Below, piece by piece: positions 1 to 6,740 of a stretch of 14,755 bases of DNA (positions within the stretch are counted from its first letter, which is position 1; the number at the start of each line of letters is the position of its first letter). Under the pieces are notes generated by a model. It saw only the letters and a program-made list of their open reading frames with translations. It was not told the origin of the DNA and ran no database searches. The DNA comes from Pseudomonadota bacterium (lineage in GTDB: Bacteria > Pseudomonadota > Gammaproteobacteria > Pseudomonadales > Oleiphilaceae): the NCBI GenBank assembly GCA_023430625.1, contig JAEZAA010000206.1:1-14755 (forward strand), read 5' to 3'. Made by a program: the position numbers and the translations under genes.

Positions 1-798
1 CTCGCGGCGGGCGCGGTGATCGTCGCTTGCCACCATGAACAGAACATTTTCCGCATGGGCGGCTTGCGCAAGTCCCTGCCGCTGGCCTACGCCAGCTTTC
101 TGGTGGGGGGCGCGGCACTGGTCGCCCTGCCCTATGTGTCGGCCGGCTTCTACAGTAAGGACGCCATCCTGTTGCAGGCCTGGGCCCGGGGCCATGAGGC
201 GCTGGTCGTGATCGGCCTGATTGGTGCCTTCCTCACTGCGCTCTATACCTTTCGCCTCATCTTCATCGCCTTTCACGGTGAGGCGAAAACCGAGGCTCAT
301 CAGGGACACGGCATTGCGCACTGGCTGCCCTTGCTGGTTCTGCTGGTGCTCTCCACCTTCCTCGGCGCCTGGATTCATCCGCCGCTGGCAGAAGTATTGC
401 CCGGCCCGGCCCTGACAGATGTGGAGCACGGCCCCATTGGCTGGATTGCAACGGCAGCCAGCCTGTTGGGAATCGCGCTGGCGGCCATGCTGTTTCTCGG
501 CCCGCGCCAGTTGGGTGCGCGCCTGGTGGACAACCCGCCCGGACGCCTGCTGCATGCCTGGTGGTACCACGCCTGGGGTTTCGACTGGCTGTACCGCTGG
601 CTCTGGGTCCGGCCCTATCTGTTTCTGGTGGCGCTGAACCGGCGGGATTGGATCGACGCCAGCCTGGGACTGGTGGCGCGCCTGGCGGCGGCTTGCCATC
701 GGGCTCTGAGCCTGACCCAGACCGGCCGCCTGCGCTGGTATGCCACCAGTATCGCAGTGGGCGCGGTGGCCATGCTGACCACCTTGGTCTTCCTCTAA
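1..798 (+). CDS. nuoL: NADH-quinone oxidoreductase subunit L, C-terminal part (5' truncated)
   Basis: NuoL is the distal antiporter-like membrane subunit of complex I, which couples NADH:quinone electron transfer to proton pumping across the inner membrane. The reading frame is open from the first base, so the gene begins before the window; 265 residues are present. The family signature GFYSKDAIL, preceded by a run of hydrophobic helices, is followed by several more membrane segments. A polar stretch and a final hydrophobic segment fit the lateral helix and last transmembrane helix that distinguish NuoL from NuoM and NuoN. It ends in TAA 22 bases before nuoM, and the L-M-N order matches the canonical nuo operon. 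The N-terminal proton-channel residues lie outside the window. Identification is firm from motif and context. Confidence 0.95.
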   Translation, partial: LAAGAVIVACHHEQNIFRMGGLRKSLPLAYASFLVGGAALVALPYVSAGFYSKDAILLQAWARGHEALVVIGLIGAFLTALYTFRLIFIAFHGEAKTEAHQGHGIAHWLPLLVLLVLSTFLGAWIHPPLAEVLPGPALTDVEHGPIGWIATAASLLGIALAAMLFLGPRQLGARLVDNPPGRLLHAWWYHAWGFDWLYRWLWVRPYLFLVALNRRDWIDASLGLVARLAAACHRALSLTQTGRLRWYATSIAVGAVAMLTTLVFL

Positions 799-820
799 CC
801 GTGCAAGGAGCCGCACGCCC

Positions 821-2350
821 ATGATCCTCGTCTGGCTGATACTGATCCCCTTTCTGGGCGGGCTGCTGTGCTGGCAGGCGGAGCGCTTCGGCACCCGCAC
901 GCCACGCTGGATCGCCCTGGCCGCCATGGGGCTGGTGCTGGCCCTGTCGCTGTGGCTCTGGTGGCAGGGCGACTATCGCGGATCGACACCAACCACCGCC
1001 GTGCCCGACTGGCAGCTGGAGTTCATCGCGCCCTGGATCGAGCGCTTCGGCATCCGCTTTCATCTGGCGCTGGACGGCCTCTCCCTGCTGATGGTGATGC
1101 TGGCCGGCCTGCTCGGCGTGGTGGCGGTGCTCTGCTCCTGGCGCGAGATCCAGCACAACATCGGCTTTTTCCACCTCAACCTGCTGTGGATCCTGGCGGG
1201 CGTGGTGGGCGTGTTCCTGGCCCTGGATCTGTTCCTGTTCTTCGTGTTCTGGGAAGTGATGCTGGTGCCCATGTATTTCCTGATCGCGCTCTGGGGCCAT
1301 AGCTCCTCGCCGGTCCGGACCCGCATCAATGCCGCCACCAAGTTCTTCATCTACACCCAGGCCAGTGGGCTGATCATGCTGATCGCCATTCTCGCCCTGG
1401 TCTATACCCATTTCCGCAGCAGCGGGCAGATCACCTTCAGCTACGAAGCCCTGCTGCACACGCCCATGGCGCCCGCGGTGGAGTACATGCTGATGCTGGG
1501 CTTTTTTGCCGCCTTTGCCGTTAAGATGCCACTGGTTCCCCTCCACTCCTGGCTGCCGGACGCCCATGCCCAGGCCCCCACCGCCGGCAGTGTCGACCTG
1601 GCCGGCATTCTGCTGAAGACCGCCGCTTACGGCCTGCTGCGGTTTGCCCTGCCGCTGTTTCCCAATGCCTCCCAGGAGTTCGCGCCCATCGCCATGGGGC
1701 TGGGCCTGCTCGGCATTGTCTACGGCTCGATCCTGGCCATGGCCCAGAACGACATCAAGCGCCTGGTGGCCTACACCAGCATCGCCCACATGGGCTTCAT
1801 GATCATCGGCATCTATTCCGGCCAGATGCTGGCCCTGCAGGGGGTGGCGGTGCAGATGGTGGCCCATGGCCTGTCGGCGGCGGCGCTCTTCATCCTGTGC
1901 GGGCAACTCTATGAACGGCTCCACACCCGGGATCTGCGCAAGATGGGCGGGCTCTGGGGGCGCCTGAATTACGTGCCGGGCGTCAGCCTGTTCTTTGCCG
2001 CGGCCACCCTCGGCATGCCGGGCACCGGCAACTTTGTCGGCGAATTCCTGATTCTGCTGGGCGCCTTCAAGGTGGTGCCCATCATCACGGTGATCGCGAC
2101 CTTCGGCCTGGTGTTGGCTGCCATCTATGCGCTGACCCTGATGCAACGGGCCTACTATGGACCGGCCGCCGACCCGACCCCACTGGCCCGCGTCAACGCC
2201 CGCGAGATTGGCCTGCTGCTGAGTCTGCTGGTTCTGCAACTGGCGCTGGGGCTGTATCCGCAGCCGGTACTCGACACCTCGGAGTCCACCATGGCCAGCG
2301 TGCGCCAGAGTTATGCACCCGCTCCACCCTTGGCCCTGAAATCGGATTAG
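821..2350 (+). CDS. nuoM: NADH-quinone oxidoreductase subunit M
   Basis: This is an antiporter-like proton-pumping subunit of the complex I membrane arm. The 509-residue length is normal for NuoM. Almost the whole protein is hydrophobic helices. The pumping residues are visible: Glu145 in FWEVMLVP, Lys235 in KMPLVPLHSWLPDAHAQAP, and Lys266 in ILLKTAAYG, one position from the E. coli numbers E144, K234 and K265. The ATG is preceded by an AGGAG ribosome binding site about nine bases upstream, in the 22-base gap after nuoL. Its stop is only seven bases before the nuoN start, so the three genes are clearly one operon. A very long open frame on the opposite strand is only a by-product of GC-rich codon use. 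Confidence 0.98.
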   Translation: MILVWLILIPFLGGLLCWQAERFGTRTPRWIALAAMGLVLALSLWLWWQGDYRGSTPTTAVPDWQLEFIAPWIERFGIRFHLALDGLSLLMVMLAGLLGVVAVLCSWREIQHNIGFFHLNLLWILAGVVGVFLALDLFLFFVFWEVMLVPMYFLIALWGHSSSPVRTRINAATKFFIYTQASGLIMLIAILALVYTHFRSSGQITFSYEALLHTPMAPAVEYMLMLGFFAAFAVKMPLVPLHSWLPDAHAQAPTAGSVDLAGILLKTAAYGLLRFALPLFPNASQEFAPIAMGLGLLGIVYGSILAMAQNDIKRLVAYTSIAHMGFMIIGIYSGQMLALQGVAVQMVAHGLSAAALFILCGQLYERLHTRDLRKMGGLWGRLNYVPGVSLFFAAATLGMPGTGNFVGEFLILLGAFKVVPIITVIATFGLVLAAIYALTLMQRAYYGPAADPTPLARVNAREIGLLLSLLVLQLALGLYPQPVLDTSESTMASVRQSYAPAPPLALKSD

Positions 2351-2357
2351 AAACGGC

Positions 2358-3815
2358 ATGGAACTGACCCAGCAACACCTGATTGCCATTTTGCCGCTGA
2401 TCTTGACCGGCGCCACCGCGATTCTGGTCATGGCCTCGGTCGCGGTCTCCCGCAATCACACCCGCAGTTCCTGGATCTGCATCCTCGGCCTGAACCTGGC
2501 CCTGTTGTCTATTCTGCTATCGACGGGGCAGCCGCCCCTGGCGGTTACGCCGTTGCTGGTCATCGATGGCTATGCCCGCCTGTATACGGCTTTAGTGCTA
2601 ATCGCCACACTGGCCTGCGCGACCCTCTGCCGCCCCTATATCAAAGGCTATGAGCGCAACCAGGACGAGATCTACCTGCTCCTGAGCCTGTCCGCCACCG
2701 GCGCCATTGTGCTGGTCTCCAGCCACCACCTGGCGTCCTTCTTCATTGGCCTGGAATTGCTCTCGGTGCCCTTGTACGGCCTGGTGGCCTACCGGTTCGA
2801 GCTGCGCCATTCGCTGGAGGCAGGACTCAAGTACCTGGTGCTGTCGGCCGCCGCATCTGCTTTCCTGCTGTTCGGCATGGCCCTGCTCTACGCCGAATCG
2901 GGCACCCTCGCCTTTGCAGGACTTGGCGCCCGGCTAGCGCCCGGCCACCTGGACAACCTGGTGGTTTTGACCGGTGTTTTGATGATGATGACGGGCATCG
3001 GCTTCAAGTTGTCCTTGGTTCCCTTCCACCTCTGGACACCCGACGTGTATGAAGGCGCACCAGCCCCCATTGGCGCCTTCCTGGCCACTACCAGCAAGAT
3101 CGCCGTGTTCGCGGTGCTGATGCGGTTTTTCATGACCGTGCCCGCCACCACCAGCCTCTGGCTGCATGAACTCTTGGCCGTGCTCGCCGTCGTGTCGATA
3201 CTGGGCGGCAATCTGCTGGCCCTGCTGCAAAGCAACCTCAAGCGCCTGCTGGCCTACTCGTCCATCGCCCATTTCGGCTATTTGCTGGTGGCCGTGGTGG
3301 CCAGCCGCAACTTTGCCATTGAGGCGGTCGGCATTTATCTGCTCACCTACACGGTCACCACCCTGGGTGCCTTCGGTGTCATTGCCCTCATGTCCAGCCC
3401 CTGTAAGGAACGGGATGCCGATGCCCTGTTCGAATACCGCGGCCTGTTCTGGAAACGGCCCTACCTGACCGCGGTGCTGACCCTGATGCTGCTCTCCCTG
3501 GCGGGCATTCCCCTGACGGCCGGCTTTATCGGCAAGTTCTACGTGTTTGCGGTCGGTGTCGAGAGCAGTCTCTGGTGGCTGCTGGGTGCGGTGGTGGTGG
3601 GGAGCGCTATCGGCATCTTCTATTACCTGCGGGTGGTCGTCACCCTGTACATGGCCTCTCCCAGCATGCGCCGCCATGACGCGCCGCTCGACTGGGCCCA
3701 AGGCGTCGGCGGCATCATGGTGCTGCTGCTCGGCGCGCTGACGTTGTTCCTGGGCGTCTACCCACAGCCCGCGCTGGACATCATCCGGCTGGCCGAAATG
3801 GCGCTGGCGTCCTAG
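2358..3815 (+). CDS. nuoN: NADH-quinone oxidoreductase subunit N
   Basis: This is the third antiporter-like subunit of complex I and normally the last gene of the nuo operon. Its 485 residues match the usual NuoN length. Key charged residues fall at the same numbers as in E. coli NuoN: Glu133 in FFIGLELLSVPLYG, Lys217 in GIGFKLSLVPFHLWTPDVYEG, and Lys247 in TTSKIAVFA. The start lies seven bases after the nuoM stop with no strong ribosome binding site, so translation is probably coupled to nuoM. No further nuo gene follows. After its TAG the base composition shifts to an intergenic stretch and an unrelated module. Confidence 0.98.
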   Translation: MELTQQHLIAILPLILTGATAILVMASVAVSRNHTRSSWICILGLNLALLSILLSTGQPPLAVTPLLVIDGYARLYTALVLIATLACATLCRPYIKGYERNQDEIYLLLSLSATGAIVLVSSHHLASFFIGLELLSVPLYGLVAYRFELRHSLEAGLKYLVLSAAASAFLLFGMALLYAESGTLAFAGLGARLAPGHLDNLVVLTGVLMMMTGIGFKLSLVPFHLWTPDVYEGAPAPIGAFLATTSKIAVFAVLMRFFMTVPATTSLWLHELLAVLAVVSILGGNLLALLQSNLKRLLAYSSIAHFGYLLVAVVASRNFAIEAVGIYLLTYTVTTLGAFGVIALMSSPCKERDADALFEYRGLFWKRPYLTAVLTLMLLSLAGIPLTAGFIGKFYVFAVGVESSLWWLLGAVVVGSAIGIFYYLRVVVTLYMASPSMRRHDAPLDWAQGVGGIMVLLLGALTLFLGVYPQPALDIIRLAEMALAS

Positions 3816-3942
3816 ACTCGCTCCCCCCTCGACTGACCCGCCTCCTCTTCACGAATCCATCCAGTCGCGCCACGAGCACGACCGGATGATCGGCTAAGCC
3901 CCGTCTTTTCCATTCTCAGTTCGGCTCGCAACTCCTTTCGCA

Positions 3943-3960
3943 GAGCATGGGCGCATGCTC
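3943..3960 (+). terminator. possible hairpin downstream of nuoN
   Basis: GAGCATG and CATGCTC form a perfect 7-bp stem with a GGCG loop, about 130 bases after the nuoN stop. There is no immediate T-run; the nearest (TTTTT) is about 12 bases further on. It could end the nuo transcript or insulate the next promoter. The 3816-3942 stretch before it holds nothing else I can support. Confidence 0.3.
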
Positions 3961-3965
3961 GCCGA

Positions 3966-4055
3966 TTGACATTTTTAACTTAAGTTTACGTTTTTATATT
4001 TGGTTGACGTTTTATGATTTAAGCATAGTATTAATCAGGTAATCTTCCTGTAGGA
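3966..4055 (+). promoter_or_regulatory. AT-rich promoter and candidate operators of the XRE-peptidase module
   Basis: This stretch is strikingly AT-rich compared with its surroundings. A good sigma70-type promoter is TTGACG (4004-4009), a 16-base spacer, and TAGTAT (4026-4031). The ribosome binding site AGGA is at 4052-4055, seven bases before the ATG at 4063. Two copies of GTTKACGTTTT (3984-3994 and 4003-4013, 10 of 11 bases identical) stand 19 bases apart, about two helical turns, the second overlapping the -35 box. A perfect palindrome AACTTAAGTT lies at 3977-3986. A second perfect -35 box, TTGACA at 3966-3971, has no matching -10. The repeats are plausible operators for the HTH protein encoded by the second gene; that link is inference. 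Confidence 0.6.
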
Positions 4056-4062
4056 CGCCATC

Positions 4063-4668
4063 ATGTTCCTGACTCCTTCCGAGCTAAAACCCCAACTCAC
4101 CGACGAACGCATCGACACGGTCGGGCGACTGATCGCCACCGCCCATAACCAGGTGCTGGAACGGGCGGACGAGCGCGATACCGGCTGGTCCATCGGCTGC
4201 CGCTCTCACGTCTGGCGCTCCACTGCCATCATCCAGGCGGTCGAGGCGCGCAACTATCCCTGGCTGAAAATCGAAAGCCCCGGCCTGCGCTTCGTGTTTT
4301 CCATTGGAGGCGTGCCGGTCAGCATGTATCGCGGCTCCCGTGAGCACCCCAAGAAGAACATCCTCAACCGGGCGGAAAGCTTTCCCGAGCTGCAGCAACT
4401 GCCACTGCTCGACGAGCTGGATGCCCAACCGGAACTGGTGTGGAGTTTCGCCCTGGAAACGGCTCCTAACGGTGAGGTGCTCAAGGTGGAATTCATCGGC
4501 ATCACGCCTGCGGGCGAAACGCTCGCTTACCGGCAAGTGCCCTTGGATGAGCCAGTCACACGCCGTTACAAGATTGAACCGGGACAAGCCGAGCTGATTG
4601 ACTTACCGCCTGCTAGAGTTAGTCTTATTCAGGACAAACCAGCACGTAAACGGGCGAACAAGAAATGA
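4063..4668 (+). CDS. unrecognised 201-residue protein, partner of the XRE-ImmA/IrrE gene
   Basis: I do not recognise the family. The protein is soluble, with no signal peptide or membrane segment. The first 60 residues look helical. They are followed by alternating hydrophobic stretches suggestive of beta strands (for example LRFVFSIGGVPVSMYRG, about 86-102, and ELVWSFALE, about 126-134). It ends in a very basic tail (KPARKRANKK) that could contact nucleic acid. Start: ATG with AGGA seven bases upstream and a promoter just before. Its TGA overlaps the ATG of the next gene (ATGA at 4665-4668), so the two proteins are translationally coupled and very probably act together. In such pairs the partner of an ImmA/IrrE peptidase can be a toxin, a sensor or a proteolytic substrate; nothing in this sequence decides between them. 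Confidence 0.85.
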   Translation: MFLTPSELKPQLTDERIDTVGRLIATAHNQVLERADERDTGWSIGCRSHVWRSTAIIQAVEARNYPWLKIESPGLRFVFSIGGVPVSMYRGSREHPKKNILNRAESFPELQQLPLLDELDAQPELVWSFALETAPNGEVLKVEFIGITPAGETLAYRQVPLDEPVTRRYKIEPGQAELIDLPPARVSLIQDKPARKRANKK

Positions 4669-5774
4669 ACAAGAGTCTCTTCGTCGGGGACAATCTTCGG
4701 GTGGCCCGGCTGCTGTCGGGCTTCTCCCTGCAGGACCTCGGCACGCGCGTCGGCACCACCCGCCAATATATTCAGCAGCTCGAAACCACGGATAAGAGCC
4801 CGGCCGATGACCTGCTCAATGCCCTGGCCTATGAGCTCAAGGTCAACAAGCGATTTTTCCAAAAGCCACTGGGAAGTCTGGTCAAAGACGAAGAGTGTCA
4901 TTTTCGAAAGCTCGCCACGGTACCCATTTCCTCGGTGCGGGAATGTACCGCCCGCGCGACTCTGGTCAACAAGCTGGCGGAATCCCTGAACCGCCTGCTG
5001 GAACTGCCGGACGTCAACTTCCCCAGCATCGACGTGCAGAGCAAGGCCGAGGCCGAGGATGCGGCGCAGGAATGCCGGCGTTACTGGAAACTGGGCCAGG
5101 GCCCGATCAAGAGTGTGGCGCGGGTGATCGAGCATGCCGGCGGGGTCATCACCACCTTCGGTTCGGTGTCGGAGAAGGTGGACGCCCTGTCGCTGTTCCG
5201 GGAGCGCCCCATCGTGGTGCTGAACCCGAACAAGAGCCGGCCGAGGCTACGCTTCGACCTGGCCCATGAACTCGGCCACATCGTCATGCACAAGGGCATC
5301 GAATCCGGCGACCACGGCCAGGAAGACGAAGCCAACCATTTCGCCAGCTGTTTCCTGCTGCCGCGCCACGTCCTGGTCCAGGAATACCAGCCCCAGGAGC
5401 GTATCGACTGGCAGAAGATCTACGATCTCAAGGTCACCTGGGGGGTGAGCGCCCGCGCCATTATCTACAGCCTGAACCAGTTGCAGCTGATCACGCCCTC
5501 CCAGTTCCGCACCGCCAATGTGTATCTCAGCAAGACCGGCCAGACCAAGTCCGAGGAGCGGGACAGCGAAGTGCATGAGGAGCGTGCCGAATTGCTGGAA
5601 AATGCGCTCCAGTTATTGATTCAGGAATACGGCAGCTCGCTGGGCGGACTGCTGGACGACATGGGCATTTCCATGGAGTTTCTGGCGGAACTGACGCAAC
5701 TGGCCCATCTGCTGGAGCCACTGGCTCCGGATCCTTCGGATCACAAGGTGGTCTCCCTGTTTCGCAATCGCTAG
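4665..5774 (+). CDS. XRE-type HTH / ImmA-IrrE (M78, DUF955) metallopeptidase fusion
   Basis: This is a two-domain regulator of 369 residues. Residues about 8-65 are a Cro/C1-type helix-turn-helix (LRVARLLSGFSLQDLGTRVG, then TRQYIQQLE). Residues about 150-270 are a zinc peptidase of the ImmA/IrrE family, with the metal motif in RFDLAHELGHIVMHKG (HELGH 201-205). A downstream EDEANHFASCFLLP has Glu222 as the likely third zinc ligand. Family members such as ImmA and Deinococcus IrrE/PprI cleave XRE-type repressors when triggered by stress or DNA damage; here DNA binding and protease are in one chain. About 100 C-terminal residues beyond the peptidase are Glu/Leu-rich and helical, of unknown role. 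The start overlaps the stop of the upstream gene, so the pair is one operon. Xre-COG2856 pairs have been proposed as toxin-antitoxin-like; the actual substrate here is unknown. Confidence 0.9.
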   Translation: MNKSLFVGDNLRVARLLSGFSLQDLGTRVGTTRQYIQQLETTDKSPADDLLNALAYELKVNKRFFQKPLGSLVKDEECHFRKLATVPISSVRECTARATLVNKLAESLNRLLELPDVNFPSIDVQSKAEAEDAAQECRRYWKLGQGPIKSVARVIEHAGGVITTFGSVSEKVDALSLFRERPIVVLNPNKSRPRLRFDLAHELGHIVMHKGIESGDHGQEDEANHFASCFLLPRHVLVQEYQPQERIDWQKIYDLKVTWGVSARAIIYSLNQLQLITPSQFRTANVYLSKTGQTKSEERDSEVHEERAELLENALQLLIQEYGSSLGGLLDDMGISMEFLAELTQLAHLLEPLAPDPSDHKVVSLFRNR

Positions 5775-5784
5775 CCTTCCTTCA

Positions 5785-5809
5785 CGCGGCGGATCGTCAA
5801 TCCGCCGCG
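5785..5809. terminator. GC-rich hairpin between convergent genes
   Basis: CGCGGCGGAT and ATCCGCCGCG form a perfect 10-bp stem with a 5-base loop. It lies 11 bases after the stop of the XRE-peptidase gene and overlaps the last codons and stop of the convergent SRAP gene. No T-run follows on either strand, so it may be a transcript 3'-end stabiliser or a weak bidirectional terminator. Confidence 0.45.
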
Positions 5810-6471
5810 ATCAGTTCAGCTTCCCCGACCGGGCGCAACAGCTTCGGCGAAGCCACCGGCACCACTTCCAGATCCTGCGCAATGTGCGGCTTCATGAGAT
5901 CGGCAAAGGCGTCCACCTGATCGAAATCCGGATCCAGCCAGAGATCGAAATCCTGAGGCTGGAGCATCAGCGGGATGCTTTTCGCGTGAATGTGACTAAA
6001 GCGGGGATGGGGTGGCAGGGTGATCATGGTGAAGGCGGTGTAGTCCACGCCATCGAAGGTCCAATGATCGTAGAGCCCGGCAAAGGCAATGGCCGCGTTG
6101 CGCGGGTGGATCTCCATCACCTGCTTGCGATCGCCCAGCGGTTTCCATTCATGAAAGCCGCTGGCCGGAATAATCGCACGCTTGTGACGGTAACGGCTCT
6201 TCCACAGAGGGCTGGAATTTAGGCGCCGCGACTGGGCATTGAAGGTCTGCCACTGCGGATTGGGGCGCACGCCTTCGCCGTCGGGCTTGGGCTCGATCAG
6301 CAGCGACCAGACCGCCTCTTCAAGCACGCGGCCGTTACGGGTCTGGTAGACGATTGGCCCCTGCGCACCGGGCGCGATATTGCGCCGTGGCGGCGGGAGC
6401 TGGGACAGACCCAGCGTCTGCACCAGATCCAGCAACAGTTGGCTGTCTTCGATATGGTAGCGCCCGCACAT
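5797..6471 (-). CDS. SRAP-family abasic-site DNA-protein crosslinking protein (YedK/HMCES-like)
   Basis: SRAP proteins covalently bind abasic sites in single-stranded DNA through the amino group and thiol of Cys2, protecting them during replication. The start chosen gives MCGRY, placing Cys2 directly after the initiator Met as the chemistry requires. It has a strong AGGAGG site seven bases upstream on the minus strand; the frame stays open further upstream, but that extension is not credible. The 224-residue length is typical. Visible hallmarks are Cys2, RRNIAPG (29-35), Asn78 in FNAQSRR, Glu108 in ASGFHEWK, and His162 in SHIHAKSIPLML, matching the active-site Cys, Asn, Glu and His of E. coli YedK. 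It is convergent to the XRE-peptidase gene and lies downstream of leuA on the same strand, separated by a REPIN-like element. No SOS box was recognised. Confidence 0.95.
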   Translation of the reverse strand: MCGRYHIEDSQLLLDLVQTLGLSQLPPPRRNIAPGAQGPIVYQTRNGRVLEEAVWSLLIEPKPDGEGVRPNPQWQTFNAQSRRLNSSPLWKSRYRHKRAIIPASGFHEWKPLGDRKQVMEIHPRNAAIAFAGLYDHWTFDGVDYTAFTMITLPPHPRFSHIHAKSIPLMLQPQDFDLWLDPDFDQVDAFADLMKPHIAQDLEVVPVASPKLLRPVGEAELIAAD

Positions 6472-6570
6472 TCGTTGCCTCCTGGCTGATGCCGTGTCCA
6501 GGGTACCTTTTGCACAGCCTAGCGACGCCGATGGGGCACGCCAAGAAGTTCGTAGCCTGCACATTTTACT

Positions 6571-6713
6571 CCTCCCCCTTGCCAAGGGGGAGGCCGGGAG
6601 GGGGTGCCTGCCCCAAAGGGGCCGGCATGCGGTGTGTGCCTGCTAATTCAGCGCCTGAAAGACGACCCCACCCCTGGCCGGGCGCCCTAACCCTCCCCTT
6701 GCCAGGGGAGGGG
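6571..6713. repeat. REPIN-like pair of inverted GC-rich hairpins
   Basis: Two related palindromes flank about 100 bases. At 6571-6593, CCTCCCCCTT and AAGGGGGAGG form a 10-bp stem with loop GCC. At 6691-6712, CCCTCCCC and GGGGAGGG form a stem around TTGCCA. Both share the core CCCCTTGCCA. Each is bordered on its inner side by a G-rich tail in opposite orientation (GGGAGGGGGT after the first; the complement of CGCCCTAA before the second). Two REP-like units in inverted orientation in an intergenic space are the pattern of a REPIN, a non-autonomous repeat mobilised by RAYT transposases. The second hairpin sits about 28 bases past the leuA stop and may also act as its transcript end. The rest of 6472-6740 holds nothing else I can support. 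Confidence 0.65.
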
Positions 6714-6740
6714 ATAACCGCGGTCAATGCAAATGCGACA

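Noticed and set aside
263..2455. 730-codon open frame on the minus strand opposite nuoL, nuoM and nuoN
   Set aside because: It lies antisense to well-conserved complex I genes. Its translation is low-complexity (Gln, His, Gly, Arg-rich), as expected from the mirror of GC-rich hydrophobic codons.
4084..4587. 167-codon minus-strand frame inside the 201-residue gene
   Set aside because: The plus-strand gene has promoter, ribosome binding site and coupling to the next gene; the antisense frame has none of these.
6472..6585. N-terminal extension of the SRAP gene to 6585
   Set aside because: SRAP chemistry needs Cys at position 2. The internal ATG followed by Cys has a strong AGGAGG site, and the extension runs into the REPIN-like hairpin.
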